From contig BLSF01000072.1 in assembly GCA_012862575.1 (NCBI GenBank), positions 62,001 through 126,000 on the forward strand: a stretch of 64,000 bases of DNA. Direction: 5' to 3'. The notes under the pieces were generated by a model. It saw only the letters and a program-made list of their open reading frames with translations, was not told the origin of the DNA and made no database searches. The translations under genes were made by a program, and so were the position numbers. How positions within the stretch are numbered: the first letter of the stretch is position 1; every line of letters starts with the position of its first letter. The DNA is from Parietichytrium sp. I65-24A. Taxonomy: Eukaryota; Sar; Bigyra; Thraustochytrida; Thraustochytriidae. Shown here in pieces: positions 49,077 to 59,845 of the stretch.

Positions 49077-49493
49077 TCACTCTGATGCGTTGGCGTTGGC
49101 GTTGGCGTTAGCGTCGGCCTCGGCAGGAGGCTTTCGCGCGCCGGCCACGTGCCAACAAACGCCAGCAAGGTCTGCAAAGTGGACCTCTCTCGATCCCCAC
49201 GGGAACTCGACCGGTTCGCGTAGTTTCGCGGCGGGGTACTGCTCGAACACCTTGCACGCTGCGGCATACCATTCATCCAGGTCCGGCACCGTCAAGTGCA
49301 GCATCATGTTGTGCTGCATTTCCTCATTCTCGTACTTTTGCAGCACGAACACGGCAGCCCCAGCCTGCAGCTCCGCCACGTCTCCGGCAAACCAATTCTC
49401 CTTGAAGCCCAAGTCCGAGAAGAACTTTCTCGCGCCGTCAAAGTCTGCGCCGCTCGGGACGAACGCCTTCAGCTCAAGCCCGTTCGTTTCCAT
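49077..49493 (-). CDS. Glyoxalase/VOC-fold protein
   Basis: This 138-residue protein has the betaalphabetabetabeta pattern of the vicinal oxygen chelate superfamily. Visible blocks include an opening LELKAFVPSGADFDGARKFF, LQAGAAVFVLQ, the MMLHLTVPDLDEWY segment and EVHFADLAGVCWHV. The family includes glyoxalases, dioxygenases and antibiotic-resistance binders. One metal ligand could be His in MLHLTV, but the full ligand set is not clear, so reaction and substrate are unknown. Single-domain proteins of this size are most common in bacteria. The C-terminus carries a short Ala-Asn repeat encoded by a (GCGTTG)n tract. It is divergent from the downstream SUMF2-like gene. Confidence 0.8.
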   Translation of the reverse strand: METNGLELKAFVPSGADFDGARKFFSDLGFKENWFAGDVAELQAGAAVFVLQKYENEEMQHNMMLHLTVPDLDEWYAAACKVFEQYPAAKLREPVEFPWGSREVHFADLAGVCWHVAGARKPPAEADANANANANASE

Positions 49494-50099
49494 CTCCGCA
49501 CTCGCCTAGGCGACTTAGTCACTTTCAAGCCTCGCGTCCCAGGTCCTTCGGGTGTCTCGGGTGTCCTCGAATGTCGTCCCAACACGCCAATTTGCCGCGG
49601 ACCAGGCCACTTTCCACGTTGAGATGTCCCCCCCCACGTATCCCCACGAGGCCATCGGGCAGCAATGCGACCAAGTCTTGAAGATATTTCCCTGCTCTCG
49701 TAATCAATGCACCAATCACTAATGTAACTTAACTTACTACAATAGCTGGATATTTTTGCCACGAATGGAAGGACCGGCGACCTAGAGAGATTGGTCAAAT
49801 GTTGAAACGTTGAACGAGTTTGTTGTCAGGAGTACTGATAATCAAGGACCGAAGTGTACGCGGGGACTCACACCAACGCCACAGAGGAGGTGAGACAGGA
49901 GAAAGCCGGGGAGCATTTGCACTCCTTCGGCCTGCCGCTTGCAGAGTTTGCACAGAGTTTTGAAAGATCAGGTTCGATCTTCAGCGGTGGAGCCTCAGAA
50001 GAGGTAGGTTTTAGGTGTCCAAGGAGACTGAGTTGTCATATTCGTACTCTCCTGTTGCGCGTCGCGGAAAGAAGAAAAGAAGGAAAGAAGAAAAGAAGA
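49494..50099. other. Divergent spacer, VOC gene and SUMF2-like gene
   Basis: This is a 606-bp promoter region. An in-frame extension upstream of the SUMF2-like ATG lacks any ATG. A GAAAGAAGAAAAGAAGGAAAG purine tract lies just before the start. No gene was found. Confidence 0.6.
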
Positions 50100-51392
50100 A
50101 TGGTGCGTCTCCATCTCCAAGGCGTGGCGCTAAGAGCGGCGAGTCTGGTGTTGTTCGTCGCGATTGGTATTTCGTCGGAGGAGAAAGGCGATCCGTGCGC
50201 GGAGTTGATATCGGTGAAAGGTGGCATGTTTCTCATGGGCAACTCGTTGGACGCGCAGCTCAAGCCTCAGGAACTAGCAGCGCAGATGGTGAACGTAGGG
50301 CCTTTCAAGATCGATCCGTGCGCTGTGACAGCGTCTGCTTTCCGCGACTTCGTCAGAGAGACAAAGTTTCTCACAGACTCGGAAAAGTTTGGCTGGTCTT
50401 TTGTGCTCGAGTCAGAAGCCACTCCGCAGGCTCGCGAGTCGGCTCAAGGTCAGGTTGAAGGCGCCACGCATTGGCTTGCAGTTCCTCGCGCGTACTGGCG
50501 GGCGCCCCAGGGCCCAGGTTCAGGCGTGGGCACCGGGCTGGACTTGCCCGTGACGCATGTCAGCTACAACGATGCGAAAGCTTTCTGCGAGTGGCGGGGA
50601 ATGCGATTGCCAACCGAGACAGAGTGGGAGTTTGCGGCTCGCGGCATCACTGACGCCTCGAAGCAGAGCTCAAAGACAAACGCCAGATACACATGGGGCG
50701 ACGCCGCGCCAGTGGATGCGAGCGGCAAGTGGCGGATGAATATCTGGCAGGGCAAGTTTCCCACAAAAAATACCGCAGAGGATGGGTACGTGGGAACGTG
50801 TCCGGTGCATGCGTTCGAACCAAACGCGCTCGGGCTGTACAATATGCTCGGCAATGTCTGGGAATGGACGCAGACCGAATACGCAGACATGGCGTCTGCC
50901 AGCAAGAGGAAAGACCCCAACGAAGCCCCGCAAGTGGTCTTGCGAGGTGGCTCTTTTTTGGATAGCGTCGATGGGAAGTTCAATCACTTTGTTGACCTGA
51001 ACACTCGTATGGGCAACACTGACGACAGTGCCAGCAGCAACACGGGATTCCGATGCGCTGCATCCGTAGGAAAGGGAAAGCGACCAGAGGGTTACCCTTA
51101 CCCGAAGCCAAAGGCTCCTGCTGGCATGGCGGGATTGGACCAGGAGATGCTGCAAAAGATCGTCGAGGAAGGTGGGGTGGAGGCGTTGCAAAAGTTCCTT
51201 GGTGACAAGGCTACAGTGACGACACCGGGTCAGATCCGTCAGCAACAAGAGGAGCTCAAAAAGAAGCTTGAAGAAGCCGAGAAAGAGCGCAAAATGCGAA
51301 GAGAGCCAGGTCAGGCCCCGACACAAGGTGTCGTTGGTCCCGACGAGGCAGCGAAGATGTACGATGACGTGGACGAGCACATTGAGCTCTAA
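50100..51392 (+). CDS. SUMF2: SUMF2-like pseudo formylglycine-generating enzyme
   Basis: The 430-residue chain begins with a signal peptide (about 1-28) and has an FGE-sulfatase fold at about 33-325. Visible blocks are VKGGMFLMGN, PVTHVSYNDAKAFCEWRG, RLPTETEWEFAARG, NMLGNVWEWT and TRMGNTDDSASSNTGFRCAA. In active formylglycine-generating enzymes the GGS block is followed by two catalytic cysteines. Here the stretch LRGGSFLDSVDGKFNHF lacks them, as in SUMF2 (pFGE), which binds sulfatases and FGE in the ER rather than oxidising them. The last four residues, HIEL, are a known KDEL-type ER retrieval variant. The tail includes a coiled coil (about 375-400). I infer an ER-resident sulfatase-folding modulator. 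The start is the first ATG. Confidence 0.88.
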   Translation: MVRLHLQGVALRAASLVLFVAIGISSEEKGDPCAELISVKGGMFLMGNSLDAQLKPQELAAQMVNVGPFKIDPCAVTASAFRDFVRETKFLTDSEKFGWSFVLESEATPQARESAQGQVEGATHWLAVPRAYWRAPQGPGSGVGTGLDLPVTHVSYNDAKAFCEWRGMRLPTETEWEFAARGITDASKQSSKTNARYTWGDAAPVDASGKWRMNIWQGKFPTKNTAEDGYVGTCPVHAFEPNALGLYNMLGNVWEWTQTEYADMASASKRKDPNEAPQVVLRGGSFLDSVDGKFNHFVDLNTRMGNTDDSASSNTGFRCAASVGKGKRPEGYPYPKPKAPAGMAGLDQEMLQKIVEEGGVEALQKFLGDKATVTTPGQIRQQQEELKKKLEEAEKERKMRREPGQAPTQGVVGPDEAAKMYDDVDEHIEL

Positions 51393-51600
51393 ACTTCTCT
51401 GTGTCAATCAATCCATGCTGTGGACGAGTATACATATGTTGAAGAGTTTAATCAGAATCAGCATTTCAGAACAGTTTGTAAGAAAAGGAAATACAGAGCA
51501 AGTGGCCAACTAAACGAAATTTTTTTGGATTGAAAAAAAAAATGGGTTATGCAACGACCGAGGTAAAAGTGTATATACAATGTTCACAATTTGTGGACGC

Positions 51601-52071
51601 CTACAAGACGTCCACTTTCTTTGCCACCACCTTTTTGGTGGACTTTGCCAGCTTGTTCTTGTCAAAGCCAGCGTGGTCAAACTCGCACTGGTGCTCTTCA
51701 GGGTACCTGTGCGATCCGCAGTACACGAATCCGCATCGGCACTCAAACCCGAGAATACCGACCTTCTTCCTGCACTCGAAGCACCTCTTCCTATTCTTCT
51801 GAATCTTCTTAGGGGTGCCGTCTCCATCCTCTGGCGGGCTTGCCGCCGAGCTATCATCTTTCGGCTCTACCTTGGCTTCCTCCACAGCCTGCACGGCCTC
51901 CTTCTCCACCTCCATCTTGGCGCTGGTCGGCTCCGGCTTGGCATTTGCCTTATCATTGATCTGGGACTTGTAACACACCGAGCAATAATTGTCAAACCCA
52001 GCATGGCCTGCAAAGTTGCAGTCCTCATTGGCGCATGGCTGCCCGCTCTGCGTGTTGTTTTCTGTCGACAT
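51601..52071 (-). CDS. A20/AN1 zinc-finger protein (ZFAND5/6, SAP type)
   Basis: This 156-residue protein starts with an A20 finger (C-x4-C-x11-C-x2-C around CANEDCNFAGHAGFDNYCSVC) and ends with an AN1 finger (CFECRKKVG...CRCGFVYCGSHRYPEEHQCEFDH). An acidic linker joins them. This two-finger layout defines plant stress-associated proteins and animal ZFAND5/6. They bind ubiquitin through A20 and link to the proteasome or stress signalling through AN1. The start at 52071 is the first ATG of a longer open frame. It is convergent with the SUMF2-like gene, separated by 208 bp. Confidence 0.93.
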   Translation of the reverse strand: MSTENNTQSGQPCANEDCNFAGHAGFDNYCSVCYKSQINDKANAKPEPTSAKMEVEKEAVQAVEEAKVEPKDDSSAASPPEDGDGTPKKIQKNRKRCFECRKKVGILGFECRCGFVYCGSHRYPEEHQCEFDHAGFDKNKLAKSTKKVVAKKVDVL

Positions 52072-55000
52072 TCTCCTTGTATTTCTCTCTTTCCACACAC
52101 AATTCTTCGATTCTCCAATACTTGACAGTGTCAATACTCCTCTGGTTGCCGCGCAACGTGACCTGCTCCTGCTCCTCCGCGCGGGTGCTCCGCTTGTCTT
52201 GCGGAACGCAACTGCGGCACCTCCTTGTGTCTCTTCTCTCCGTCCTCCGCGCGTTACGGTTCTGCCGCGCGACGATTTTGCAAACCATTTGCGTCTCCTT
52301 TCTCTCTCAATCTCTCTCTCTCTCGCTAGCGACCCCGAAAGGACTACCGTTTACGCTGACTGACCTTACGCTCCCGCGGCAGGGACCGTACTGCGACCTA
52401 GGCCATCCGCGGCGTGGTGCAGAACGGCCGGGTGCTACCGCCTGATTATGCGGTTGGGTAGGACCGGAGGAAGAAGGTGATGGAACTTTGGTGAACCGGT
52501 TCTGAATTGCGCATCATAGGAGGTGGTAAGGATGGGGGTAGGGAAGAGATAGCGGGTGGGGTAGTGTGGCGCTGATGCTTACGAGAGTGTGAGAGCGAGA
52601 GTGTCAGGGAGTGAGCCGAGGAGCGAGGTGTATGGGTTTGTTAGAGGCAACTGTAGGTCGGGAAAGAAGGAAGAAAAGAAAGAACTAACTTGTTTCTTTT
52701 TCTTGGCGCATTATTCACAACTTATCTTGCTTCGATGTACACTGAACAGCGCTCAGAATGAATTGTGATGAACATTTCATTTCAGCAAAGCACACAGCCA
52801 CTTAGTTATCCCCCAAAGTAGAATAATTGAAATGCACGGACTAAGCACACGTCGTCAAAAGTAGATGAAAAATGAAGGTCAAACCAATTCAGAATAACAA
52901 AGAACAACGACCAAGGCGGACAAGTCCACGACTCACTCCACTCTCGCACCAAAATAGGGGAGTTTTCTGTTGGTAGCACTCCGCTACCAATGCATAGCTC
53001 CAGAACCTTCGCGAGCCTTTTCGCCTAATGAACTCCTACCACGGGTGACGGAAAGTGACTCACTCATTCTCACGCGCACACACTGGTGTCGTTCCGACAG
53101 ATGCAAGGGTAAGGTAATCGATAGATAGGGCTAGCGGCCGTCGGCTCATCTTTACTGGTAGAGCTAGCTAGATGCTTTCCAAAGGGGAGACTATGGTTTG
53201 AAATAGATGTGGGATAGTCTACCTTCGTTTTTGGCTTCTGCCAGTTCACGAATGTTAGGATGTACAGTACTAGAATTAGTACCTCAATGTTATTCAGAAA
53301 GCAGGGGAGAGGCTCGCGTATCCCGTTTTCCCGGGAGGCTAGCGGAAAATCATAGCAGTCCGACTGGACTTACGCCAAAGAATAGTGATTTCCGCTACAG
53401 TGCATAACACCACGGTCCTATTCCAGGATCAATACAATCAATACAAATAGGGATCGTTTGCTCATACCGGTTCTCTATGACAAAGCTACATGTCGCCTCA
53501 GCAGGGGACAGGATTAGGCAATCTAAAGAAAACGGTAGCAGTACATGGACACGTAGCGGGAGGAGAAGGGGTAAGGAGGAGTATGTAATATCTACTTCGG
53601 GCCATTCTCAGTTACTCGCGAAGCTTATCATTACCGTCTTCATAGACAAACCATTAGTAGCACAGAAAAGTCACAGTGCGGGGAGTTGGGTGCTCCGTTA
53701 GCTACCAGATACTCTAGGTCACTCTACTGAAGCCGCGGAGGTCCCGTTTGGAAAAATGACGTCAGCACTGATAAGGTCCTGGTTGAGGCAAACGGTAGAG
53801 AAGGTCTTTTGCAAAAAGAAACAGAGTGCATCAAAAGCCGTTCGTTCTCTTTGTGCATCTTGACAGCTCTCTTTCTTTTCTCCATTCTTACTCTTATAAT
53901 TGCTTTTTCTTTCGCGGCTTCGAAAGTTGGTCGTAAGCACGCGCCGTTGCCAAGCCGGGGCCAAACTCCACCTCAGCGAACGTTGAATGAAAGAGGCGAA
54001 TTAGTTCTGAAATCTGACAAGCTGAAAAGCTGAAAGACCGCGGCCTTCTTTGCCGCTGCAAAGCGCTGCTTAGCTACGGTGCCCGCACGTGTCGACCAGT
54101 CGTCCATAGTCGTCTCGTCGGGCACAGTCACTGTCTGTCTGACCAGTCTGAACGGCTCCAAAATTTCCAAATTCCATTGCCCATCCTCCGAGTCCAGGAG
54201 AGGAGTCCAACAAGTCCATTCAATGTATTCACAATGCATACTACGCATCTACGCAATATCTACTATCTACGCATTCCGATTTCGAGGACCAGGAGCTTGA
54301 GTGACAAGGACGTCACAGTGACGAGAATCGAGATGGAAGGCTTAGTAGCCAGAGTATCCATAGGGGTAGAATTAATGCAACTCATGACTTGACGTCTCAT
54401 CTTGCGCTGATACTGCGCTGGGAGGCTCGGCTTGATATTGTAGAAATGTTCTTTCGAAAGGGAGAATGAATGAACCCTCGCGCGATCGTTTGCGGGACTG
54501 CGGTGGCTGTAAGTCGGAAGTTGGAAATAATAATTGAAAAGTAAGGAAAGGTAAGACGTGGGCTGAGTTTGTTGAATACCGGAGTAAGTTGGATGTGTTT
54601 TATGGGCCAAACTGATTTCTGGGAGCTAGCTAATGTCCACAATAAGGTCCGAGAGTCCGAGTCTTTAGTCCCGCCACCGGACAAGTGACGTCATAGGGTT
54701 GTTAGTGCATAATTTTAGGATTGGGATTACCATCTTGAACATGGTATAGCTACTCATGATATTAAGACTCGAAAATAGGAAGTTCTATTGTAAAATGCGG
54801 ATTGTATATAAGAGTGGAATGGCTAAAACCATAGGAGGATGTGCTGAAAATAGAACAGTTCCAGAACGGAAATGGAACAGAGCCAAAGAGGTTGCAATGC
54901 AACAATTTCGGGTTGATCGAAACTCACTCATTTTAAAATTTATTTTAAAAATAACAAAAGAGCGTTCAAATTCAGAGTCATTCAGATTTCATGCACGTTT

Positions 55001-56027
55001 ATTCATTTGCGGATGAGTCACCATGTTTCGATAAAATAAAAACCCTCTCTCGAGCTGATTTCGATCCCATGCATTCACAGGGAACTTCATTTGCCGTGGA
55101 GTTCTTGAAAAGCATGAAGGCACAGTTTAACTTTAAATATTTTCCACAGTGACCACTTCTACTACACTTTATTTCATCACTCTTAAGCGTACCTACTGCG
55201 AATGAGATCCGTTCGAGGGGAAGTCGTAACTCAACGTCTATAAAAAGGAATTAAGACCAATTGCTTAGAAGTAACGGAACTGAGAGTGAGTCTTTGTGCA
55301 CAAACAACTATTTCATTCTTCGCGGAATGGCGAGCTTTATCTTGTCGAGCATGTTTATATTATGTTAATCAAAAACCGCGGCGGCGATTTGCGAATTGTG
55401 GCGAACGAGAATCTCGAAGAGAATGTGTGTTCTGCTGATGGATGAATGGGGTGTAAAATTGCCATGGTAATAGGTATCGGTATTGGTGCACGCGTTCATT
55501 TGCAACGACGATTCGATCGGTGGCGATCCTCTTGCCCGTTACCAGGCACTCAATCGTCGCGTAAAAAAAGTATTTCGACGCCTCGCCTCGAGGAGCTGCA
55601 ATTGGAATTGTTTCGGGCTCATAGCAGCGCAAATCTCCTTCGAGTTCCAGCGCTGAGGAGCGAATTACGCACAACTCTTCGTTCCCACTTGATTGTTCAT
55701 GAAAAAAAGATAGATAGTGACTCCGCGCAAGCGTCTCTATCTCCCCGTCCATTATTACTTCCTTGCCTACTTGCGAACCAGACCATGCATGTTTCATGAA
55801 CCTGGATTCTGAACGAGTTGACATGTGTGTTGGGAAATCGAGGTATCCATTCCGGTATCGATTCCTAAACTTGGCGCTGGACTAGCGCGGGGGTTCACGT
55901 CTGCTCCTCATGTTACAAGTAGCAAACTTCGCAAGTTGATATCGTCGACCAACGACACAAGAGCACGCCAAAACAGCACACGGTCTCCACGCAACCAAGC
56001 GCAAAGACGCAAGCTCTGCTCCGCGAG
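52072..56027. other. Largest gap in the window, about 4 kb
   Basis: A CT run lies near 52300-52325, upstream of the A20/AN1 gene. The interval 52440-53720 is TAG/CTA-rich and resembles the other islands. The stretch 54700-55400 is AT-rich with only short frames. A minus-strand frame of 151 codons at 55369-55824 starts with an ATG but has no recognised family. Nothing here resembles a transposon or RNA gene. Confidence 0.5.
55369..55824 (-). CDS. Possible small hypothetical protein
   Basis: This 151-residue ATG-initiated frame has a fairly even residue mix (for example LCVIRSSALELEGDLRCYE and ASKYFFYATIECLVTGKRIA). It has no low-complexity stretch and no family I know. It is divergent from the gene starting at 56028. 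A long chance frame is quite possible, since a 117-codon frame overlaps it on the other strand. Confidence 0.22.
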   Translation of the reverse strand: MSTRSESRFMKHAWSGSQVGKEVIMDGEIETLARSHYLSFFHEQSSGNEELCVIRSSALELEGDLRCYEPETIPIAAPRGEASKYFFYATIECLVTGKRIATDRIVVANERVHQYRYLLPWQFYTPFIHQQNTHSLRDSRSPQFANRRRGF

Positions 56028-58853
56028 ATGATGAGACCAGCTGGCCGCGAGGCGAATGCCCACGCTCGCAGCGGGCACCAGCGTTCGAGGGAAATGTCTC
56101 ACAAGCTGCGCGAGGTGAGCAAGATGTACAACCAGAAGAGGGTGGACATGCACGAGAATTTGCAGCGAGCCCAGCTGGCGAAAGACTGTACCTTTCAGCC
56201 ATCTTCTGGGCAGCGCGCGTCGAGAAGCAGCGGAGGTGCCCCTAGGCGCAGCAGCGCACGGTCCTCCCGTTCTCTGAGCCCAACACGACATGGAAGCAGA
56301 CCTGCAGTCCGATATGCCGACGACAGCAACCTTGGCAAAAATTCGGTCAAAGTGGCCGAGGTGTATGAGAGACTTTACAAAGAGGCCCAGCAGAGAACTT
56401 CCAATCGGGATCGCAAACATTTGCTCTACAAGGTTGGCAACGAGCTCCGTGAGAAGAAGGAGCTCTCCGATCTTCAACTTGCAGCCCAACAGAGGAGGAA
56501 CGAGATGCAGCGGAGAACAGGTGCGTTTCAACCGAAGATGATCTCAAGGGAGCCCCTCTATGACCCGCGATGGATCGAGGAAAGAGTGAATGCGAGAAAC
56601 TCAAGAAAGGAGGAAGAGGATATTAGGCCTTGCACCTTCCACCCCGTGATCAATCCTCAATCGGAGGCGCTGGCTAAAAAGTCAAATGCGTCGCATCATA
56701 GCAACGTACATACCCGCCTTTATGAAGAATCTATTAATAGGCCACCGACTCTTCATATCAAGCTTGATGTTGAAAACGCAAGATGCACTACAGTCTCGCC
56801 AAGGTCGTTTTCTCGGCAATATAATTCGAGTGCGACACCTTCCATGGAGAGGAGCGCGAGAGTAGTCCGACAAACAAACGAGGCACAGCATGAGGGATCG
56901 CAATTGCGAAGAAGGGAATCAACCGGCAGACAAGTTAGTTTCGAGGAGTTCCAAAACAGATATGCTTCGGAGAGGCAAGGAGCAAGGCCACAGAGTTCCC
57001 ATTCCTCACGAGCAAGCGCTCAGAACGCGATGCCACAGAGATCCAGAAGCTCACAGGGACACAGGTCGGTAAGCCCTGCGAGACGGTCTGTGCCATCGGT
57101 TCAAGAGAGTGCACACCAAACCCGGCCGACGACATCTGTGAAGCAAGACCACGCAGACCCGGGAGCACGCCAAAGGGTAGAACTTCGGCGTGCTAGATCA
57201 ACTTCGATGGATTCGCTACCCTCTTACGAGCAGTTCTCGCAACAATTGGCTTCCGCTGATCAGCAAAAGGGCCGTTTAGGCAGGGCAGCCACAGACCCGA
57301 CGCATGGGCAGGCAGATTCGCGAGATGAGACCAAGCTCGGGACCACAAGGGTCCAAAGTGAAGTGCCTGTTGACGGTGACGCAATCCATACTTCAAAGCA
57401 GTCTAGAGAGTCACTCATGCGTGAGCCATCGTTGCAGGAAATCTCTGCGGCTAGCCTGGAGTCAAAGAGTATCTTGCCACTGGCTTCACAAACACGAGAG
57501 GTTTCTAGCCACAAACCGCCTCAGGAGGGCGTGAACGATGCGGGCAACAAGACAACCGATTTACCCGATGGCAACAAAATCATTGAGAAGGCAACCTCAA
57601 AGCAAACCCCTCATGACCAGGACTTGGATTCAGGTCGCAAAACCAAGGAGGTGTCAGCGGAACGAATCGAATCTGTAAACCGCGAGGGCACTGTTGCTGA
57701 GGACCGTGTGCTCAGTGGAACCACTCGCGCACTTTCGTCGTCAAGTATTACCTCGAGCTTGTCGTCCACCCGCAGCGAGACGAGGTCAAACACCATGCAA
57801 GCAGCTTCATCGCGAACACACGGTTCTGCTCCTAATCATTCGCGGGTGAGTGCGTTGTCCGGTACCAACGCTACGAGGCAGCTCGACCATGCTTCGAAAG
57901 CACCAGCACCAAATTTCACACAGCATTCAAATGCAAAACTTTCCACCTCAATGCTGTTTCAAGAGTACTTCATCAAGATGAAGCAAGAAGGTGCCAATGT
58001 CCGGAGAGTGTGCAGAATGCGCGCTCCACACTACTCACACATCAGAATGGACGACCACGCATTTTTTTGGACCTCGCGGAATGGTGTTTCGAACAGAATT
58101 CTGTGGCCGGAAATGATTAACGTCGTCAAGGGAAAGAACGTCGCTAAACGCTCAGACTCCGCGGTCTCGTGGCTGAGCAGGAAATTATCCACGCCAAGGC
58201 GCAGAGCCGCTTCTCAGGAGTCAAAAGAAGAGGGCAACAGCAACGAACCTCCGTTGCTCACTATATTGTACGACCGACAGGAACTGGTCTTTGAGAGTTT
58301 CAACTTGGAGACCCGGGAAGTGCTATACGGTGCACTTCTTTGCGGAATGGGCCTCGTCCCCAGGCCTGCATCTGGTGCTCCACAAGCGGCTAATGCCCCA
58401 CAAAAAAATGTCAGCAGAAAGTCTTCAAGCAATACGATGCATGGACCTGCGCTTGTTCACGGCGAGACCAAACCACTGCCAGCTAACACTAGGTCCTCGG
58501 GCAGCTCCTTCGAACCAAGGCACAACAAAATGGACAATGCACCAAGTATGAAGAGGGCGGAAGGGAATCGAGTACCGACTGTTCGCGTGGAAGAGAGCAA
58601 AGAGCATGACTTTGACCTTCAAATAGAGTCTCCTCCGCCTCCTCCGCCTCCTCCGCTCAGTTCGGCCCAGTCATGCCCGATCTCCCCTGCCTCAGACGAC
58701 GTCAAGCTCCCGTCACCACCAATGCTGAAAAATGAAGTCCCTTTAAGCGCAAGAAGCTGCTCCGTCAGTAGTTTGGGATCGGATTTCGACGATGATGATG
58801 TGCTCAACGCGATTGACTCGCTCGGATTCGGAAGCGAATCCAAACTCTTGTAG
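56028..58853 (+). CDS. Disordered protein with PH-like C-terminal domain
   Basis: I do not recognise this 941-residue family. The N-terminal 250 residues contain repeated modules with RLYxEAxxR and CTFxPxI/FxP-type motifs (KDCTFQP, TGAFQPKMI, RPCTFHPVINPQSEAL), a style seen in many flagellate proteins of unknown role. The middle 250-640 is Ser/Arg/Gln-rich and disordered. Residues about 643-774 look like a PH-like fold: SMLFQEYFIKMKQEGANV, a W-containing helix (ILWPEMINVVKG), and FESFNLETREVLYGALLCGM. The end has a Pro run and an acidic tail. A membrane or cytoskeletal adaptor role is only inferred. The ATG at 56028 follows a stop-containing leader, and the next codon is also ATG. Confidence 0.8.
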   Translation: MMRPAGREANAHARSGHQRSREMSHKLREVSKMYNQKRVDMHENLQRAQLAKDCTFQPSSGQRASRSSGGAPRRSSARSSRSLSPTRHGSRPAVRYADDSNLGKNSVKVAEVYERLYKEAQQRTSNRDRKHLLYKVGNELREKKELSDLQLAAQQRRNEMQRRTGAFQPKMISREPLYDPRWIEERVNARNSRKEEEDIRPCTFHPVINPQSEALAKKSNASHHSNVHTRLYEESINRPPTLHIKLDVENARCTTVSPRSFSRQYNSSATPSMERSARVVRQTNEAQHEGSQLRRRESTGRQVSFEEFQNRYASERQGARPQSSHSSRASAQNAMPQRSRSSQGHRSVSPARRSVPSVQESAHQTRPTTSVKQDHADPGARQRVELRRARSTSMDSLPSYEQFSQQLASADQQKGRLGRAATDPTHGQADSRDETKLGTTRVQSEVPVDGDAIHTSKQSRESLMREPSLQEISAASLESKSILPLASQTREVSSHKPPQEGVNDAGNKTTDLPDGNKIIEKATSKQTPHDQDLDSGRKTKEVSAERIESVNREGTVAEDRVLSGTTRALSSSSITSSLSSTRSETRSNTMQAASSRTHGSAPNHSRVSALSGTNATRQLDHASKAPAPNFTQHSNAKLSTSMLFQEYFIKMKQEGANVRRVCRMRAPHYSHIRMDDHAFFWTSRNGVSNRILWPEMINVVKGKNVAKRSDSAVSWLSRKLSTPRRRAASQESKEEGNSNEPPLLTILYDRQELVFESFNLETREVLYGALLCGMGLVPRPASGAPQAANAPQKNVSRKSSSNTMHGPALVHGETKPLPANTRSSGSSFEPRHNKMDNAPSMKRAEGNRVPTVRVEESKEHDFDLQIESPPPPPPPPLSSAQSCPISPASDDVKLPSPPMLKNEVPLSARSCSVSSLGSDFDDDDVLNAIDSLGFGSESKLL

Positions 58854-59845
58854 ACACATTGAAAGTTTAGAATACTATTTTGTCAAACTCATTTCACACC
58901 GCCCGTCTTCAATCTCCAAAAAAAACTCACCCCTCTGCTTGCTTTGCTCGGGCTGCAATACAATCAAAATATAGCTAATATAGCTAGCTCCAGTCAACTC
59001 TGTGAACCTGGCACTACCAGCAAACTCCACATCACCCTCGACCAAGTCACTCAACTTCAGGACAGATCCAAAATCCTATGCCCAGGATCCAACTCCTCGC
59101 AAGTGATCGAGTGTTCACGATCCAGAATCCTGATGAGGCGACGGCCGTCCCAGCTCTTGGTTCTCGCTCTTGAAGACATCGCATCCTCCGTCATGTCAAT
59201 TCTTCCTGCGGCTCCTGCGCATCCCGAAGCATCCACCATCAATCATCCATCCATCCATTCGCTCATCCACCATCCAACCATCCAAAATCGCGTTTGATAT
59301 AAATAGTATGATAAACCTCGCCGTCATTCTTCTCTTCACAAGTAGTATGACATCTCTCTCACCGTCCATTGACGACCTCCCACGCTTGACTGTGAATCAA
59401 AATATTATTTTATGTATTTTATGACTATCGCTGGATCGCACACTTCGACATCGCAAAACCGTCCCACTGCAATCTCCCGTTACCGCCGTACATAGGAACC
59501 GCTATGCCAGAATAAGGTTTACCTCAGGCTTAAGTGAGGTATCTACTAACATAGTTAGTAGCTAGTTGGAGGAGGAAAGCGTCCCCCACAAGAAGAGTTC
59601 TACTTGTTTCACTGTCAGTTGGAGAAGTGGAGTTGGAACTCTCTCTCTAACCATAAGTGGGGCGACTGAAGCCGTCCCCGCGTAGGTGTGGGGCGGAAAG
59701 GCGTCTGCGTGTTACAGAGCAGTGATACATTTGCGCGGAGAAGGTTGGAGTTGAGACGAACGTTAGATCTCCTTTGTTGGTTTGTTTGTTTGGTTGTTTG
59801 GTTGGTTGGTTGGACTTGAAGAAAGGAGAGGCCGGGCAAAGTCAA
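58854..59845. other. Spacer before the prolyl hydroxylase gene
   Basis: CATC-type repeats lie near 59233-59283, a small TAG-rich patch at about 59500-59570, and a TTGG/TTTG run at 59774-59813 ending 33 bp before the hydroxylase ATG. No gene was supported. Confidence 0.6.
59774..59813. repeat. TTTG/TTGG tetranucleotide run
   Basis: This short imperfect tetranucleotide array lies in the 5' leader of the hydroxylase gene. The frame through it lacks an ATG. Confidence 0.88.
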
